A stretch of 64,000 nt of DNA. It comes from Impatiens glandulifera (lineage: Eukaryota > Streptophyta > Magnoliopsida > Ericales > Balsaminaceae). The stretch covers positions 41,599,771 to 41,663,770 of the forward strand of contig NC_061869.1 of the NCBI RefSeq assembly GCF_907164915.1. The letters run 5' to 3'. Below the pieces are notes generated by a model. It did no database searches. It saw only the letters and a list, made by a program, of their open reading frames with translations, and had not been told where the DNA came from. Made by a program: the position numbers and the translations under genes. Shown in pieces: positions 11,683 through 23,423 of the stretch (positions are counted from its first letter, which is position 1; every line of letters starts with the position of its first letter).

Positions 11683-12435
11683 TCATGGTGCATAGGGGTT
11701 GACATCACCGTTGTGGCGGTTTCTTCTCCTCCAGGCCCTCTCGAACCGCCTATAAAATGGGTCGGTTACTTCTTTGGTGAGCACCTGAGCTTGGTTTAAA
11801 CCTTCACCGGGATAGGTTGGGACTCCAAGCTCCACAAGGAGGCTGCTTAGTTGGGGAATTAAACCAACTGATCGGATGTCGACCATCCAAGTAAGGATGT
11901 CGAAAAGCACCCTAGACCAGTTTACCGGTGTGCCGGTAATTATAGATGCCATCATGTTGAAGTTAGAGACACTGTAGGTGTTTGTGACGTCTCTACCAAA
12001 GATGCTCTTACCGAGCTCATCATTTAGAAGCTGATATTCAGATCTCAGACGTGATTTTGCTCCGTGATCTTCAACTGGTTCGTCAGACCGGGAAAAGGCG
12101 ATGGATACCTCGGCCTTTACATCTGCCGGAATGTCTAGATCAGTTATCCCGTGCCTTGGCAGGCTAAGACACCGCGCAAAGTCCCGTTCTGTGAAATCAA
12201 AGATAATGCCTCCCACTTTGGATTGAATGTGGGTTTCAAAGTGGGGGATGCCCCTAAACACCTTTGTGTGGTAGAAGAATTCCAAAACGAATTCCGGATA
12301 GATGGTATGTTTGTCATCTAGGAAACACTGAAGGCCGGTTTCCTCAAGAGACTTGATCATCTTATATATCTCATATTGATCTGTGGTTGAGCAGGATTAA
12401 AAATCAACCTGAAGGATGTTTGGAAACTGAGACAT
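11683..12435 (-). pseudogene. Element I cargo gene 1: Transposase_32-like, one early stop
   Basis: ATG at 12435 gives MSQFPNILQVDF, then a TAA. From the next in-frame Met (12360) the frame stays open for 225 codons to 11683. Family blocks are visible: EETGLQCFLDD, FAR..SLPRHGI, YQLLNDELGKSIFGRD, TPVNWSRVLFDIL. The original protein was about 250 residues, like the intact element II copies. If translation starts at 12360 an N-terminally shortened protein of 225 residues could still be made. It lies about 520 bp beyond the pol end, in the same direction. Confidence 0.8.
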
Positions 12436-12496
12436 TTTTGCCTTAGTGAGAGGATATTCTTTTGTCTTGTGAGTGTTGTGGTGAATGTTGGTTTCA

Positions 12497-12504
12497 CTTA
12501 AATA
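12497..12504 (-). promoter_or_regulatory. TATA-like box of cargo gene 1
   Basis: Minus-strand TATTTAAG lies 62 bp before the ATG at 12435. It is weaker than the boxes of cargo genes 2 and 3. Confidence 0.45.
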
Positions 12505-12950
12505 CTATTTTAGGGACTATCCTATTGTCCAGGCATTAAATGAGATGACATGTATTAACCGCAGGATAAGAGATTTTGCATGAAATAGGCAGGTTTGCAG
12601 TTCTAGGTGTCGGTCATAGGCCTGAACTGTGAAAGATATCAAAAGATCTTCACGTCTTTTTAGGCGCGACCTGTTTTACTTTGAAAGGGTAATGTTGCAT
12701 AGCAGATATCCTGAATCCCTGATAACTATTCCTCTTGTGTTTAAAATTCAAATAATCTAGGGTAACCTACTTCCGAACCGGTCAGGTATCAGTTGTTCAT
12801 CCCGATGCGGTTATTTAGTGCATGCACCAAGTAGCCGGTCGGTTTACTCTATCTGATTAACTGGGCGGTTCTTCCACAGACACCCTGAAGATTCGAAATT
12901 CAACAGCTTAGGAAGAATTACCGGTCTTGTCTGTCTGAACCGGTTTCCCC

Positions 12951-13466
12951 TTAAGCATCCTTTGGAAGGATTTGGCTAATGTCGGTTAAGCCGAGAGTAA
13001 GCCTGAATTGAGAAAACTTAGCTTCCTGTAGCGGCTTTGTGAAGATATCGGCTACTTGTTGATCGGTCGGTACGTATTCCAGCCGGATATGCTTCAGCGT
13101 GACATGCTCCCGGATGAAGTGATGCCTTATGTCGATGTGCTTGGTTCTGGAGTGGAGAACCGGATTGTAGGTGATCGCTATGGCACTCGTGTTGTCACAG
13201 AAGATCGGGGACTCTTCGGCTATGACACCGAAGTCCTTCAGCTGCTGTTGGATCCAGAGGAGTTGAGAACAGCAACTTCCGGCCGCCAAGTATTCAGCCT
13301 CTGCAGTGGATGTGGCCACAGATGTCTGCTTCTTGCTGTGCCATGAAACGAGCCGGTCACCAAGGAACTGACATGTTCCGCTGGTGCTTTTTCTGTCAAT
13401 CTTACACCCTTCATAATCTGCATCTGAGTAACTTGTTAGATTGAAGGACGGTCCTTTGGGTACCAC
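12951..13466 (-). pseudogene. Element I pol: RNase H
   Basis: 171 codons with DADYEGCKIDRKSTSGTCQF, STAEAEYLAAGSCCSQLLW and the SRTKHIDIRHHFIREHV end typical of Copia RNase H. It degrades the RNA strand during cDNA synthesis. It is out of frame with RT: a single base is missing from a G run at 13453-13454 (minus strand), within the WYPKGPS segment. The end at 12951 is the normal pol C-terminus, with no env-like extension. Confidence 0.9.
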
Positions 13467-14989
13467 AGACCGACATCAGGTGTGCCCTTTAGATACTTCA
13501 GTATCCTCTTTGCGGCTGTGTAATGGGATTGCTTTGGATTTGCTTGAAATCTCCCACAAACACCAACTGCAAACAGGATGTCCGGTCTACTCGCTGTCAG
13601 GTACAGTAGGGAACCGATCATGCCCCGGTATGCAATCTGGTCTACCGATTGGCCCTCATCATCTCTGTCCAATTTAATGGATGAACTCATTGGAGTAGCT
13701 GCCGAGGAGCAGGTGTCCATACCGAATTTCTTTAGCAGCTCCTTGGTATATTTAGGTTGACTGATGAAAGTTCCTTCTTCGAGTAGTTTGACCTGAAGAC
13801 CTAGGAAGAAACTTAATTCTCCCATCATACTCATCTCAAACTTGTCAGTCATCATTTTTGAAAACTTGTCACATAGCTTAGGATCGGTGGAACCGGAAAT
13901 AATGTCATCTACATAGATTTGAACAAGCAGGATATGTTCCTTCTTTTCAAATTTGAACAGTGTTTTATCCACCGAACCGATGGTGAAATCATGTTTTAAT
14001 AGAAATGCGGTTAGCGTATCATACCAGGCTCTAGGTGTTTGCTTTAGACCGTATAAAGCTTTATTTAGCCGGTATACATGGTTTGGAAATGCAGCGTTTT
14101 TTAAGCCGGGTGGTTGTTCAACATACACTTCTTCACGTAGGTCACCGTTCAGAAATGCACTTTTAACATCCATTTGAAAAACTTTAAAGTTTTTGAAAGC
14201 TGCAAAAGCTAGAAAAATCCTAATGGCTTCAATCCTGGCTACAGGAGCAAATGATTCTTCAAAGTCAATGCCTTCTTCCTATTTGTAACCTTGAGCCACT
14301 AATCTGGCTTTGTTCCTCGTGACCAAACCGTCCTCATTGAGTTTGTTTCTGAATACCCATCTTGTTCCTATGACCGATTGATCTTTCGGTCTGGGAACTA
14401 AGTACCAGACTTTACTACTCTCGAACTGGTTTAGCTCTTCTTGCATTCCCAAGATCCAATCCGGATCTGACAATGCTTCATCTATTCTTTTCGGTTCAAT
14501 CTGGGATATGAAAGCAGAGTTAAAATATCCTTCCAGAAGTTGACTCCTAGTTCGAACAGGTTCTGAAGGGTCACCTATAATTTGCTCAGGAGGATGTTTA
14601 CTGTTTCTTCTGAGATTCAGTTCAGGGATGTCTACCAAATTACCGTTAACTTGACCAAGGCTAGACATGTAGGTAGGCTGAACGAGATTGTCAGACCGAC
14701 CGACTTCCTCGGATTGGACCGAAGTGTCAGCTTCCTGTTGTGGAACAGCTTGATCCGGCTGGGTATCAGTATTACCCATTTGGTCATGGACAAACCGCCT
14801 GAAGACCGGAGCCTCATCTTCACTATTAGAATGAATATCATTATTTTCCAATCTGTTGTGTAGATCAAAGCATGAAGCAGTGTTGCTTTCAACCAATTCA
14901 TCGAAAACAACGTGAATTGTTTCATCCATGGTTGCAGTTCTATTATTATATACTCTATATGCTTTACTTACTGCCGAGTACCCTAGCAT
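13436..14989 (-). pseudogene. Element I pol: integrase C-terminus and reverse transcriptase
   Basis: The integrase tail (MLGYSAVSKAYRVYN) and acidic linker lead into RT. The catalytic YVDD is intact in the block 14173-13436 (residues 87-90 of that block), as are [15 protein letters not shown] and [16 protein letters not shown]. One TAG at 14279-14281 splits RT at GYK/EEGID; relatives have Gln there, so it is a CAG to TAG change. The frame continues unchanged after it. RT would copy the element RNA into cDNA inside the particle. Confidence 0.9.
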
Positions 14990-16225
14990 GATGCCGGTAT
15001 CGGTTTTTGCATCAAAAACGGTGAGTTGGGTTTTACCATTTATATGAATGTAACATTTACAACCGAAAATCCTGAGGTACTTGAGTTTGGGAACTCTGTT
15101 AAAATAAACCTCATACGGTGTTTTGTTGTGAAATCTGTTTATTAAAGAGCGGTTTTGTGTATAGCATGCAGTGTTGATAGCCTCAGCCCAAAATTTCTAA
15201 GCAATGCCGGAGTCGGCTATCATGGACCGTGCGGCTTCCTTGAGAGTCCGGTTTCTTCTCTCGGCCAGGCCATTTTGTTGAGGAGTCCTAGCACTAGACA
15301 ACTCGTGTCTAATGCCGGATTCATCAAGGTATGCAGTTAATGTACTATTGGTAAATTCGGTACCTCGATCACTTCGAATGCTATTAATGCGAGTTGATTT
15401 TTCATTTTGCAAACGCTTAAGAAGTGTGATCAGGTTTGATACAGTTTCACGTTTAGATGGTAGAAATATTACCCATGTATATCTAGAATAATCATCAATA
15501 ACTACCATGGTGTAGAGCATACCTCCTAGGCTAATGACCAGAATTGGTCCAAATAAATCCATATGAAGAAGGTCTAAGCATCGGCTAGATTGAATGTTTC
15601 CTTTACTCTTAAAAGATGACCTAGTTTGTTTACCCATTTGACATGCTGAACAAACCTTATCCTGGTTAAATACTATGTCAGGAATACCTTCAACTAGCTT
15701 TTTACCACGAATGTAGTTTAAGGTTTTCATGTTTAGATGGTTTAGTCTCTTATGCCACAGCCAGGTTTGATCAGTCTTAGCTATCATGCATATAGGATAT
15801 TCTACTCTAGTTTTCCAGTCTACCTTGTAAATGTTACCTATCCTATTTCCGGTTAGTAGTACGATACCTTGAGAGTTCTTAACTAAGCATGCATGTTTAA
15901 GGAATTCTACCGTGTATCCTGCATCACACATCTGACTAATGCTAAGTAGGTTAAAACTTAAATTTTCAACTAAAAGTACGTTATCAATAGTTAGGTTACC
16001 ATGGACAATCTTACCCTTGCCCACAGTTTTACCTTTTGAGTTGTCACCGAAGGTGATTAGAGCACCGGTTGCTGTTCTGATATCGGTTAACAAATTGCTG
16101 TTTCCGGTCATGTGCCTGGAGCAACCGCTGTCCAAGAACCATTCGGAGTTTCCTAGCCGTTTCTTTGGGTCCTGCAAAATGTACATATTTACAACTGTTT
16201 GGTACCCACATTTACTTGGGTCCAC
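14990..16225 (-). pseudogene. Element I pol: protease and integrase
   Basis: The protease active site is intact (EWFLDSGCSRHMTG). The pre-integrase zinc motif (HKRLNH...CSACQMGK) and the integrase D,D,E residues (HMDLFGP, RSDRGTEFTN, AERRNR) are all present. A TAG at 15197-15199 replaces a Gln codon in GIA-KFWAEA; the frame continues beyond it to the next block. Relative to gag the frame is shifted by one base near 16195. Confidence 0.9.
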
Positions 16226-17987
16226 ATGCGATTAGTCCCTTGGGTACCCAAACTTTGATAAACCGGACGGTCTTCTTTGCTAGGGTTTTAACTGTCCTTT
16301 TGGCACTCGGTCTCGTGTATTTCGGTTTTCCTTCAAATGTCCTAAATGGTGATGGTCTTTGGTTCGGTGATCTATGGTTTGACCTACGGGGTTCAGGAAA
16401 GGCTTTCTTATATCTGAGGATTTCGGCTTTTCTTTTCACCGGGTCAAGCCATGAATCGGTTGGACCAACATAATCGTATTTTAGCTTCTCTTCCCTATAG
16501 TATGCGGTCTCCTCTTCTTCAGCTGTCCAGGTGCTCTTAAGAAATTTTATAAAAGGAAGGTTTCCTTTTGTAAGCCTTGCTTTCTCTATGGGTTTTCGGT
16601 CTTTAGAGTTATTCTCTGTGTATCCTAGGCCACGCTTACAACGAGGATGCCTATAGTGTTTATTCATATTCTTTACTATATCGCTAGATCTCTTATAGGC
16701 GGCCATCTTATATTGAAGTCTAGCATTTTCTTCCTTGGTTAGTTCTCTAGTCGGTTCACTAGGTTGTTTGGTCTTAGGATCTAACTCGGTTTCTATAGTA
16801 TGGGTATCATCAGATTGTATGACCTCCGGTTCGGTTATGATGGGTACCTATGATTCAGTCGGAATGGGTATTATGGGATCGATTCTGATGTTGAGGTGCT
16901 TATGTAACATGGTCAATAGGTTCTTATATTCTTCTACCATGTCATTTAATGCATTGTATAACTCATCTTTAGTAAATTTCTCACAAGGAGAGTCGAATAC
17001 CTGTTCTTCATTTGCCATGAGGCACGTGAGTTCATCGTCGCTGTCACTGTGAGCCCATAGACTTCCTCCATCGTCGGCTATCAGTGCTTTCGGTACCTCA
17101 TTTCCTTCACCGGTTTGTTGATAATTGTTTCTGTCATTTTGATAGTCCGGTTTCTGGGTATCCCTCCTCGGTTTCCTGCATTCCCACTTAAAGTGTCCCA
17201 AACAGTTACAGTTATAGCATCTTATATTGGATTTGTCACCATAGTAGTTGTTTGTCGGTTGGCTCCTCTTCATGAACCTCCCAAACTTCTGTGCAAGCAT
17301 TGCCATGGCATCCTCAGTAAATTGTTCGGCTGTTCTGATCGGTGCGGGTGCAGGAACCGGTGCCGGTGCAGGTGTAGGAGCAGGTGCAGCCGGTTCTGTA
17401 GATGTGATTAGTGCTCTGGTTGATGTTGAAGCCGAGACTTCCTCTTCAGTTCTGGATCTCATCTCGAACTCGTATGCCTTTAGATCTTCGAATACGTCGT
17501 ATAGTTTCATCTTACGTAGGCTCTTTGACTCCCTCATTACCATCGTTTTTATGTCCCAAGCACTTGGAAGGGATCTCAAAGCTTTCATAACTACCTCTTT
17601 GTTCTCATACTTCTTGCCCAGAGTTGCTAGTTCATCTAACACACCAGTGAACCGGTCACTGTATTCCTTCATAGATTCTCCTGGTTTCATTTTGATGCTT
17701 TCGAATTTCTGTGTGGCCATCATTATTTTGTTCTCCCTTGTTCTTTCATTTCCTTCAAAGATCTGGATAACCGTGTTCCATGTCTCCTTCGCGGTTTTGC
17801 AATCTCTGATCTTGCAATATGTGTTTCTGTCTATGCTGTTGGAGATCCGGTTTCTTGCATGGTTGTCCAGATTGTTCCTTCTCCTATCTTCAGCCGTCCA
17901 TTCCTTTCTATCTTTGTCAATAATTATCGGTCCTTCGGTCAGAATGGATTCCATTTCATCATCCAAGGTGACTAGGTGCAGGTGCAT
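16212..17987 (-). pseudogene. Element I gag
   Basis: 379 open codons (17987-16848), then one TAG and a further open stretch in the same frame to a TAA at 16212-16214. Features by residue: capsid-like helical region 1-180, a repeated Ala-Pro tract about 200-216, and the intact zinc knuckle CYNCNCLGHFKWEC at 257-270, followed by a basic then acidic tail. The TAG at 16848 replaces a likely Gln. The terminal TAA sits in GPK-TAA-MWVP; element 0 has a TAA in the same place, so it may be the normal gag stop of the family. Gag forms the particle. Confidence 0.88.
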
Positions 17988-18072
17988 GCGTGCCTTCTAG
18001 TTGGCAAAGTCATCACCTTCTAGCATTGGAGGCCTATCCTGATACATGCTTGCTTGAGTATTGAAACTAACT

Positions 18073-18084
18073 GCTCTGATACCA
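18073..18084 (-). promoter_or_regulatory. Primer-binding site of element I
   Basis: Minus-strand TGGTATCAGAGC, a perfect match to the plant initiator-tRNA-Met complement, 2 nt inside the 5' LTR. Confidence 0.93.
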
Positions 18085-18086
18085 AT

Positions 18087-19404
18087 TGTTAGGATCTAGA
18101 TCGCCGCTGGTGGACCGGGGGTTGGACCGGTTAGCGGTTCTCACTCGTAGGGTGGTGGTTAATCCGGTTAGAGATTAACACCGGGGTTTCAATACTACAC
18201 AACCTGTCACAAACCCTTGAACTAGGTTCAAGCGCGGAAGAGGTTTGCTTTCAGGTTGAAGCGGCACGCTTGTATGATAGGCACGGTCGGTTTCGGATGA
18301 TGGAGATTTGGAAATGGTGGGTCGGTTTCGGTAATCTGGAAATTCGGTATGGTTAGTGTAGAGTCGGTTTGGAGCGGTGTAGTTAAGTTAATCGGTTAGA
18401 CAATGAAGCCGGCAGAAAGTAAATAGCAAGACAGATTTTATGGATGTTCGGAGATAAAACTCCTACGTCACCCCTTCCTCTCGAAACCGCGAGAAGGATA
18501 TTCACTAAGGAATACAAGTACAAGCCGATCGAGACTTATTTCCTGCTCGATAACACTCTTACAATTTACACCGAAATTGTAAAACACACTTTAACTTTCA
18601 ACACTTAGGCTTTCTAGAACAGCACACTCTTATCACTTGTAGTAAATGCTCTTAATATCTCAATATCACACTGTTGTCTCTTAATGTCCCGCTTAAGTCA
18701 CTGCATTTACTCTTCTTCAGCTACCTCCTTTTATAGGTGAAATATACCAACGGTCATATTTCACTTCCTTGAATCTGATTTGCTGAGCAGCGGTGCAGTG
18801 ATTCAGTGTTTCTGAGGTTCAGACCTGCGGTCGTTTCCTCAGACCTGATGATCAACCTCAGACCTGGTGTTCTGTCTCAGACCTGCCGGTCTGTAAGACA
18901 AACCTGTCGGGTTTGTCTTTTACTTGATGTAGTCACTGTCTGTTGGACAGTTGTCTGTACTTGGAAGATTTCCTTTCTGTCTTATCCCGAAGTGGAAGGA
19001 TCCGGTAGTACTGTCTTCTGCAGCCTACAATCTTTCCTCAGACTTGCATGAATATGGAAGTGTTCAGTCTGTTCCTTTGGTATCGTTCTCAACAGATACC
19101 CGAATTGTCTTCTTGTACTGGTCGGTCATTTGACTTGGCCGAATGTCTTTTGGTAGTGATGTAACCGGACTTCTTCCGGTTATTCTTGTCTTGTGGATGA
19201 TCGGCTGTTTGATGATTCCGGTTTTGAGCTTTGGCCGATCCTTTCTTTGTGCGGTCACGTTCCGAATATTCTTGATCGGTTTAGTAGCTTGACCGATTGG
19301 TTTTCTTTAGTCGGTTCTCTTGTTCATCCGGTCCGGTTCCTTGTTCCTGCATGGGAAGTTTATTTAAGTTAGGTTTATTTGAACCGGTCTGAATTTATCT
19401 AACA
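18087..19404 (-). repeat. 5' LTR of element I
   Basis: 1318 bp, identical in length to the copy at 5657-6974. The sense-strand TATAAAA lies at 18735-18729 and would start the element RNA near 18700. The conserved leader core is at 18476-18442. It is followed on the right by the target-site repeat GAAAT (19405-19409). Confidence 0.95.
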
Positions 19405-21586
19405 GAAATGATCCAACGTCTTCCCTCAATTGATGAGGTTATTCCTTTAAATACCCCTTGAACATGGGAATTCTTGGGAATTTTAAATTTTAATATTGGC
19501 TCAACCGGTAACTCACTCACTGGGTCATTTAGGGATGAGTTCGAGTTTATCTTAGTTGAGGCCAAGACCTATGTCGCGGTAACACGTTCATCTTGATTCT
19601 CTAATTTAAAATAGGTCAAATTATGGAGTGTGGACTAAGTTATGCATTTTAAAACTCAAGCCTAATTTGAGTTTTTGGTTTCAGCACACGTTAATCAACT
19701 AAAACTTCAAATGGTTGTAACTTTTAACTCAGATCAACATTGAGGCTGAACTAGGAAACATTAAAAAGGTATTGATGTTGGAATCATGTTTCTTTTTTCC
19801 AAGAAGTTTGAATAGTATGGCGCATGGGCGACCTAGCGTGGGATGTGGGTCGAGTTGTGAGTGGTTCTTGTTATCAAAATGAATTCCAAGTCAATTTTCT
19901 TTTCAATGGTAGCTCACTTGCACCAAATGGTCTAGTGAGTACAAATATATGATTTTTGAAAGTCACACCAAACTTTAGTTCTCCCCTGGATTGAAGTTGG
20001 TGTACTTGCATTAGGTTGTCAACTTATGTAGACCAAATTAGCCATCGAATAAAGACTCGTGACCAGTTTCGTTCAATCGGTCTGTGTCTTAGATTTTCAA
20101 CCATAAGAAGAAATCCAAATTTGAGGCTCTATGACTCAATTTATGAATTTCTAATTGTGAACATGTTAGGTTTTATCCCCCTTCGATCACATTGTTTTGT
20201 TCCGCCAATTTCCAATAGTTAAGAGCTTTAATTTGATTTTTGATTAAACGGGCCTTGTAAAGAATTCTTTGAGCTTTCTAAAACATCTAAAATTATCCAA
20301 TTCCATTAGTATAGCTATTTGGATGAATTTTCAAATTTGTTGATACTTTGATGATTTTCCTTTAACATATAATGCCAAAACGGGTATTTTTGGGTCCTTT
20401 TCAAATAAGGCATGTGTCTAGCATCATCATGATGTCATTCTCTTATTTGTAACTCTTTAGACTTGCGAGAGTTCCATCGTTGAGTCGGACTTAATCCGAC
20501 CTATTTGACTCGGTTTTGACACTTTTCCCTTTTGGAAACCTTTTATACAAAATCGTAAACAACAATATTATACTTAAATTCATAATTTTTCGAACTGCTT
20601 AATCTGAACATACCAAGTCTCCTTAATTCTAAATTTTTATAAAAAAATGTTGTTTGGGTGCAAGAACAAGCTTGAAAATATGCGTTATGTACATTTTCTA
20701 CAACAACAATATTATACTCAAATATATATTTCTGAAAATGTCAATCACAAGTTATGCGATCATCTAACGCTCGAGTATTTTTAGAATCTGGCATTTGGAC
20801 CGCTAATCAACGGTCGTTCTAAGTCAATTCTGAAAAGTATTTTTAATTTTTTTTTCTTTCCCGGTCCAATAGTCAAGTATGATAACCGAATTAGACCGAG
20901 AACGTTTATTTAATTTTGGGGTGTAAAAATTGTTGTCTATACCTATAATATATTTTGTCTCATTATATTCATTTAAGGGCAAGGAGACCACTATTCTCTT
21001 TTGTTTTGCCAACATTCACCACATCTTTGTGTTACAACATGGTGCAATTCTTAATTGGGAGAGAATATAATTAGATCATTGTTCTAAAAAGCATAAAAAG
21101 ACCAGTCTTAATTAGTTAATGGCAAGGTGCTCCCATAACAAAGCAGGATAGTTTTTGTTTAATATTTATAATTATGGAGAACTATAAAGACATTTCACAG
21201 TTATGCCCCCACTTTTCATTCCAATATTGTCCAAACCTTGTGTTTATCAATATAATGGCCTTTCCATTCCCTCTTCTAGCTAGACCTTATGTGTTGATAT
21301 ATAATGGTTATGTGATCCCATATTCTAGTCTACCGGCAATAATATGTGAATAATATTAGCCTCGTTGAGGTGAATAATAAGTGAATATCATTAGCCTCGT
21401 TTAACAAATCATGTCACAAGTTCCGCTCGCATAGTTAATTATTTGATGTGTTTATAGGCTATTTGTTTAACCCACGAGGATTATTCGTATTCCGAATGAG
21501 AGATGCATAACCGAACGTTCTAAAAAATATATATAATGGGTCTGTCTCACATCAAAAACTAATTTGATATATATAAAAAAGAGAAA

Positions 21587-21746
21587 TGATTAGGGGAAGA
21601 AATTTAAAAGAGAAAATGAGAGAATGACACTACGTAATCTGATTGCCTGAAATAATAATAAAATTTATCTCTTTACTCTCTCTATTTATCTTTTCATTCT
21701 CTCACTTATCCTCTCCACCAATTACTCTACCCCTATCATTCCACAC
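21587..21746. mobile_element. Short inverted-repeat element (MITE-like)
   Basis: About 160 bp with ends GAAATGATTAGGGG and, reversed, GGAATGATAGGGG, and inner halves that also pair (GAGAGAATGA). The same structure is in the other duplication arm at about 52771-52931, so it predates the duplication. I see no clear target-site repeat and do not assign a superfamily. Confidence 0.4.
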
Positions 21747-23133
21747 AAAAAATTATATCACGTCATTTTCATTTCAACAATCAAACTACAAATTTCACTA
21801 ATTAAAATATTAAAATGTCAATACTTTATTTTAATAAATTTAAATTTATTGAATAATAAAAATTGTAAAAATTCAAATAACATCATTAAAAATTCAAATA
21901 ACATCAAATAATTTTTTCTTTTGTTATTACAAAATTCAAAGAAATTCTCATGAAACTCCAAAGGCTTGAACATCCATGCAAATTAAATAACACTAGTAAA
22001 AGTTGCAGCTTTAATTTGTACTATATTTGTGGTTGATATAACAAGTTTTGTCGAGTTAAGGCACATCTTGGAAGATGGAGAATAAATTGAAATTAATTTT
22101 TCTCAAATAATTCTTTTACTTGTAAAGAGGATTTTATATCTAAAGTAAGCTAGCATCCAACTCATAAAATACTTAGAGGGGAGATTTGATTTGAGGATTT
22201 ATATATGATTAATCTCTTTATTTATTTTCCTCAATAAATATAAATTGTGTTTTAAGCTTATTTACATAGAAAAGAAACTATGGAGTTGACCATCTTCAAC
22301 TTAAAAATATATTTTTAAACTTATAATATAGTAAATATCATGTGAACAGTAATTTATCTCTAATAAAAAAACTTATTCTCAAGTTAAAAAAAAATTCTTA
22401 AAATATTAATTTTCAAAATAAATTTTTAATTTTTTCAATACTTTTTATATATTAATAAAGTTTGTAAATTAAAATCTAATATTTTTAATAATCTTGATAG
22501 AAATGGTGCTAAATTATCATATTATTAATCTTATTTTTATTATTTGTCGTTTATTTTTATTATTTAACTTGTATATTTAATTATTTTGTGAGATTTAATT
22601 TTCATTTTTTAGTATTTAGATTAGTAATTTGAACTTGAATGGATTATTAATTTTTTATTTTTTATATCATTGTGTTTTATTTCAATAAAATTGGTTGGTT
22701 ATTTTTTAGTTTTTTTTATTAATGTTGTTCATTATAATGAATTTATAAATTTATAATATGTGAAATAATATATGATAAAAACAAAAAATTAAACCTATAA
22801 TAAATTAAATAGAAAAAACTAACATATATGATAAATTAGAGGATCAATTTATAATCTAAAATATATTTTGTATATATAATCATCTAAACGGAAATATGGG
22901 TTTATAAGATAGAAAATGGTGCAAACTAAATTTTGCGTTTGGGTTTTGGAGATAGTTTAAGTGTGGGCAGGAGATGGTCTTAATCCTTACTCCATGAGAT
23001 CTTGGTAGATGTGGGAACAAGAGACACCTAATTCTCTCTCTAACTAAACCAAAACTGAAGCTTGAAGCATCTCTCATTTTCGAAGTCACGAGACCGTCCC
23101 ACTGCTTCTTGTTGTTTTGTGCGTGCATTTCTC

Positions 23134-23173
23134 AGAAAGAGAGAGAAAAAGAAAAAGAAAAAGAAAGAGAGAT
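23134..23173 (+). promoter_or_regulatory. GA-rich tract upstream of JAGGED
   Basis: A run of AGAAAGAGAGAG and AAAAAG repeats about 250 bp before the putative start codon. GA-rich tracts of this kind are bound by plant BPC/GAGA-binding proteins in floral and leaf developmental genes (family knowledge; binding here is not shown). It falls inside the piece missing from the right arm. Confidence 0.35.
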
Positions 23174-23302
23174 GTGTGCAGACGGAGTTTATTGGCAGAG
23201 AGAAACTGATAGAGAACTTTCAACCCACTTTTTTCAACTTTTTTATTCTTTTTTTTTTCCTCTTCTTGACCATACCTCCAACTAGGCACTAGCCTTAATC
23301 TC

Positions 23303-23312
23303 TTTATATATA
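23303..23312 (+). promoter_or_regulatory. Putative TATA box of JAGGED
   Basis: TTTATATATA about 113 bp before the end of the putative first exon, followed by a leader rich in C and T. No other TATA-like sequence lies as close to exon 1. Confidence 0.5.
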
Positions 23313-23423
23313 TTGTGCAGTTCGTAACTGAAAGTCTGATAAATTTTCATCTGAAACATTTAATCACATCCTCTTATCTCTCCTTTTATTTATTTAGTTC
23401 ACTTGTCTTTCTTTGTCGGTAAT

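Larger units (their letters stand above)
5657..19404 (-). mobile_element. Copia element I: near-complete Sirevirus-like retrotransposon with post-pol gene cassette
   Basis: A 13,748-bp element on the minus strand. Order in its own direction: 5' LTR (19404-18087), PBS, gag, protease-integrase-RT-RNase H, then about 5 kb with three Transposase_32-like genes, PPT, 3' LTR (6974-5657). It is flanked by 5-bp direct repeats GAAAT (5652-5656 and 19405-19409). The matching place in the other duplication arm (55092-55096) has a single copy, so the empty site is visible. The LTRs have equal length and differ at about 17 positions by eye (about 1.3%), so the insertion is young. Pol is disabled by two TAG stops and single-base shifts, so it is probably non-autonomous now. 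Lineage is inferred from RT/RNase H motifs and the post-pol space. Confidence 0.95.

Noticed and set aside
7309..12435. Env-like gene after pol
   Set aside because: The ORFs have no signal peptide, transmembrane segment or glycosylation-rich ectodomain and match the Transposase_32-like family instead.
17248..18000. A 250-codon plus-strand frame
   Set aside because: Antisense shadow of the element I gag gene; its Gly/Ala-Val-rich middle is the complement of the Ala-Pro tract.
20824..21015. A 63-codon frame on the minus strand whose copy (53486-53719) is also open in the other duplication arm
   Set aside because: Differences between the copies are nearly all amino-acid-changing and the copies lose frame after about 58 codons, so there is no sign of selection. 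It is probably chance openness in 5%-diverged DNA.
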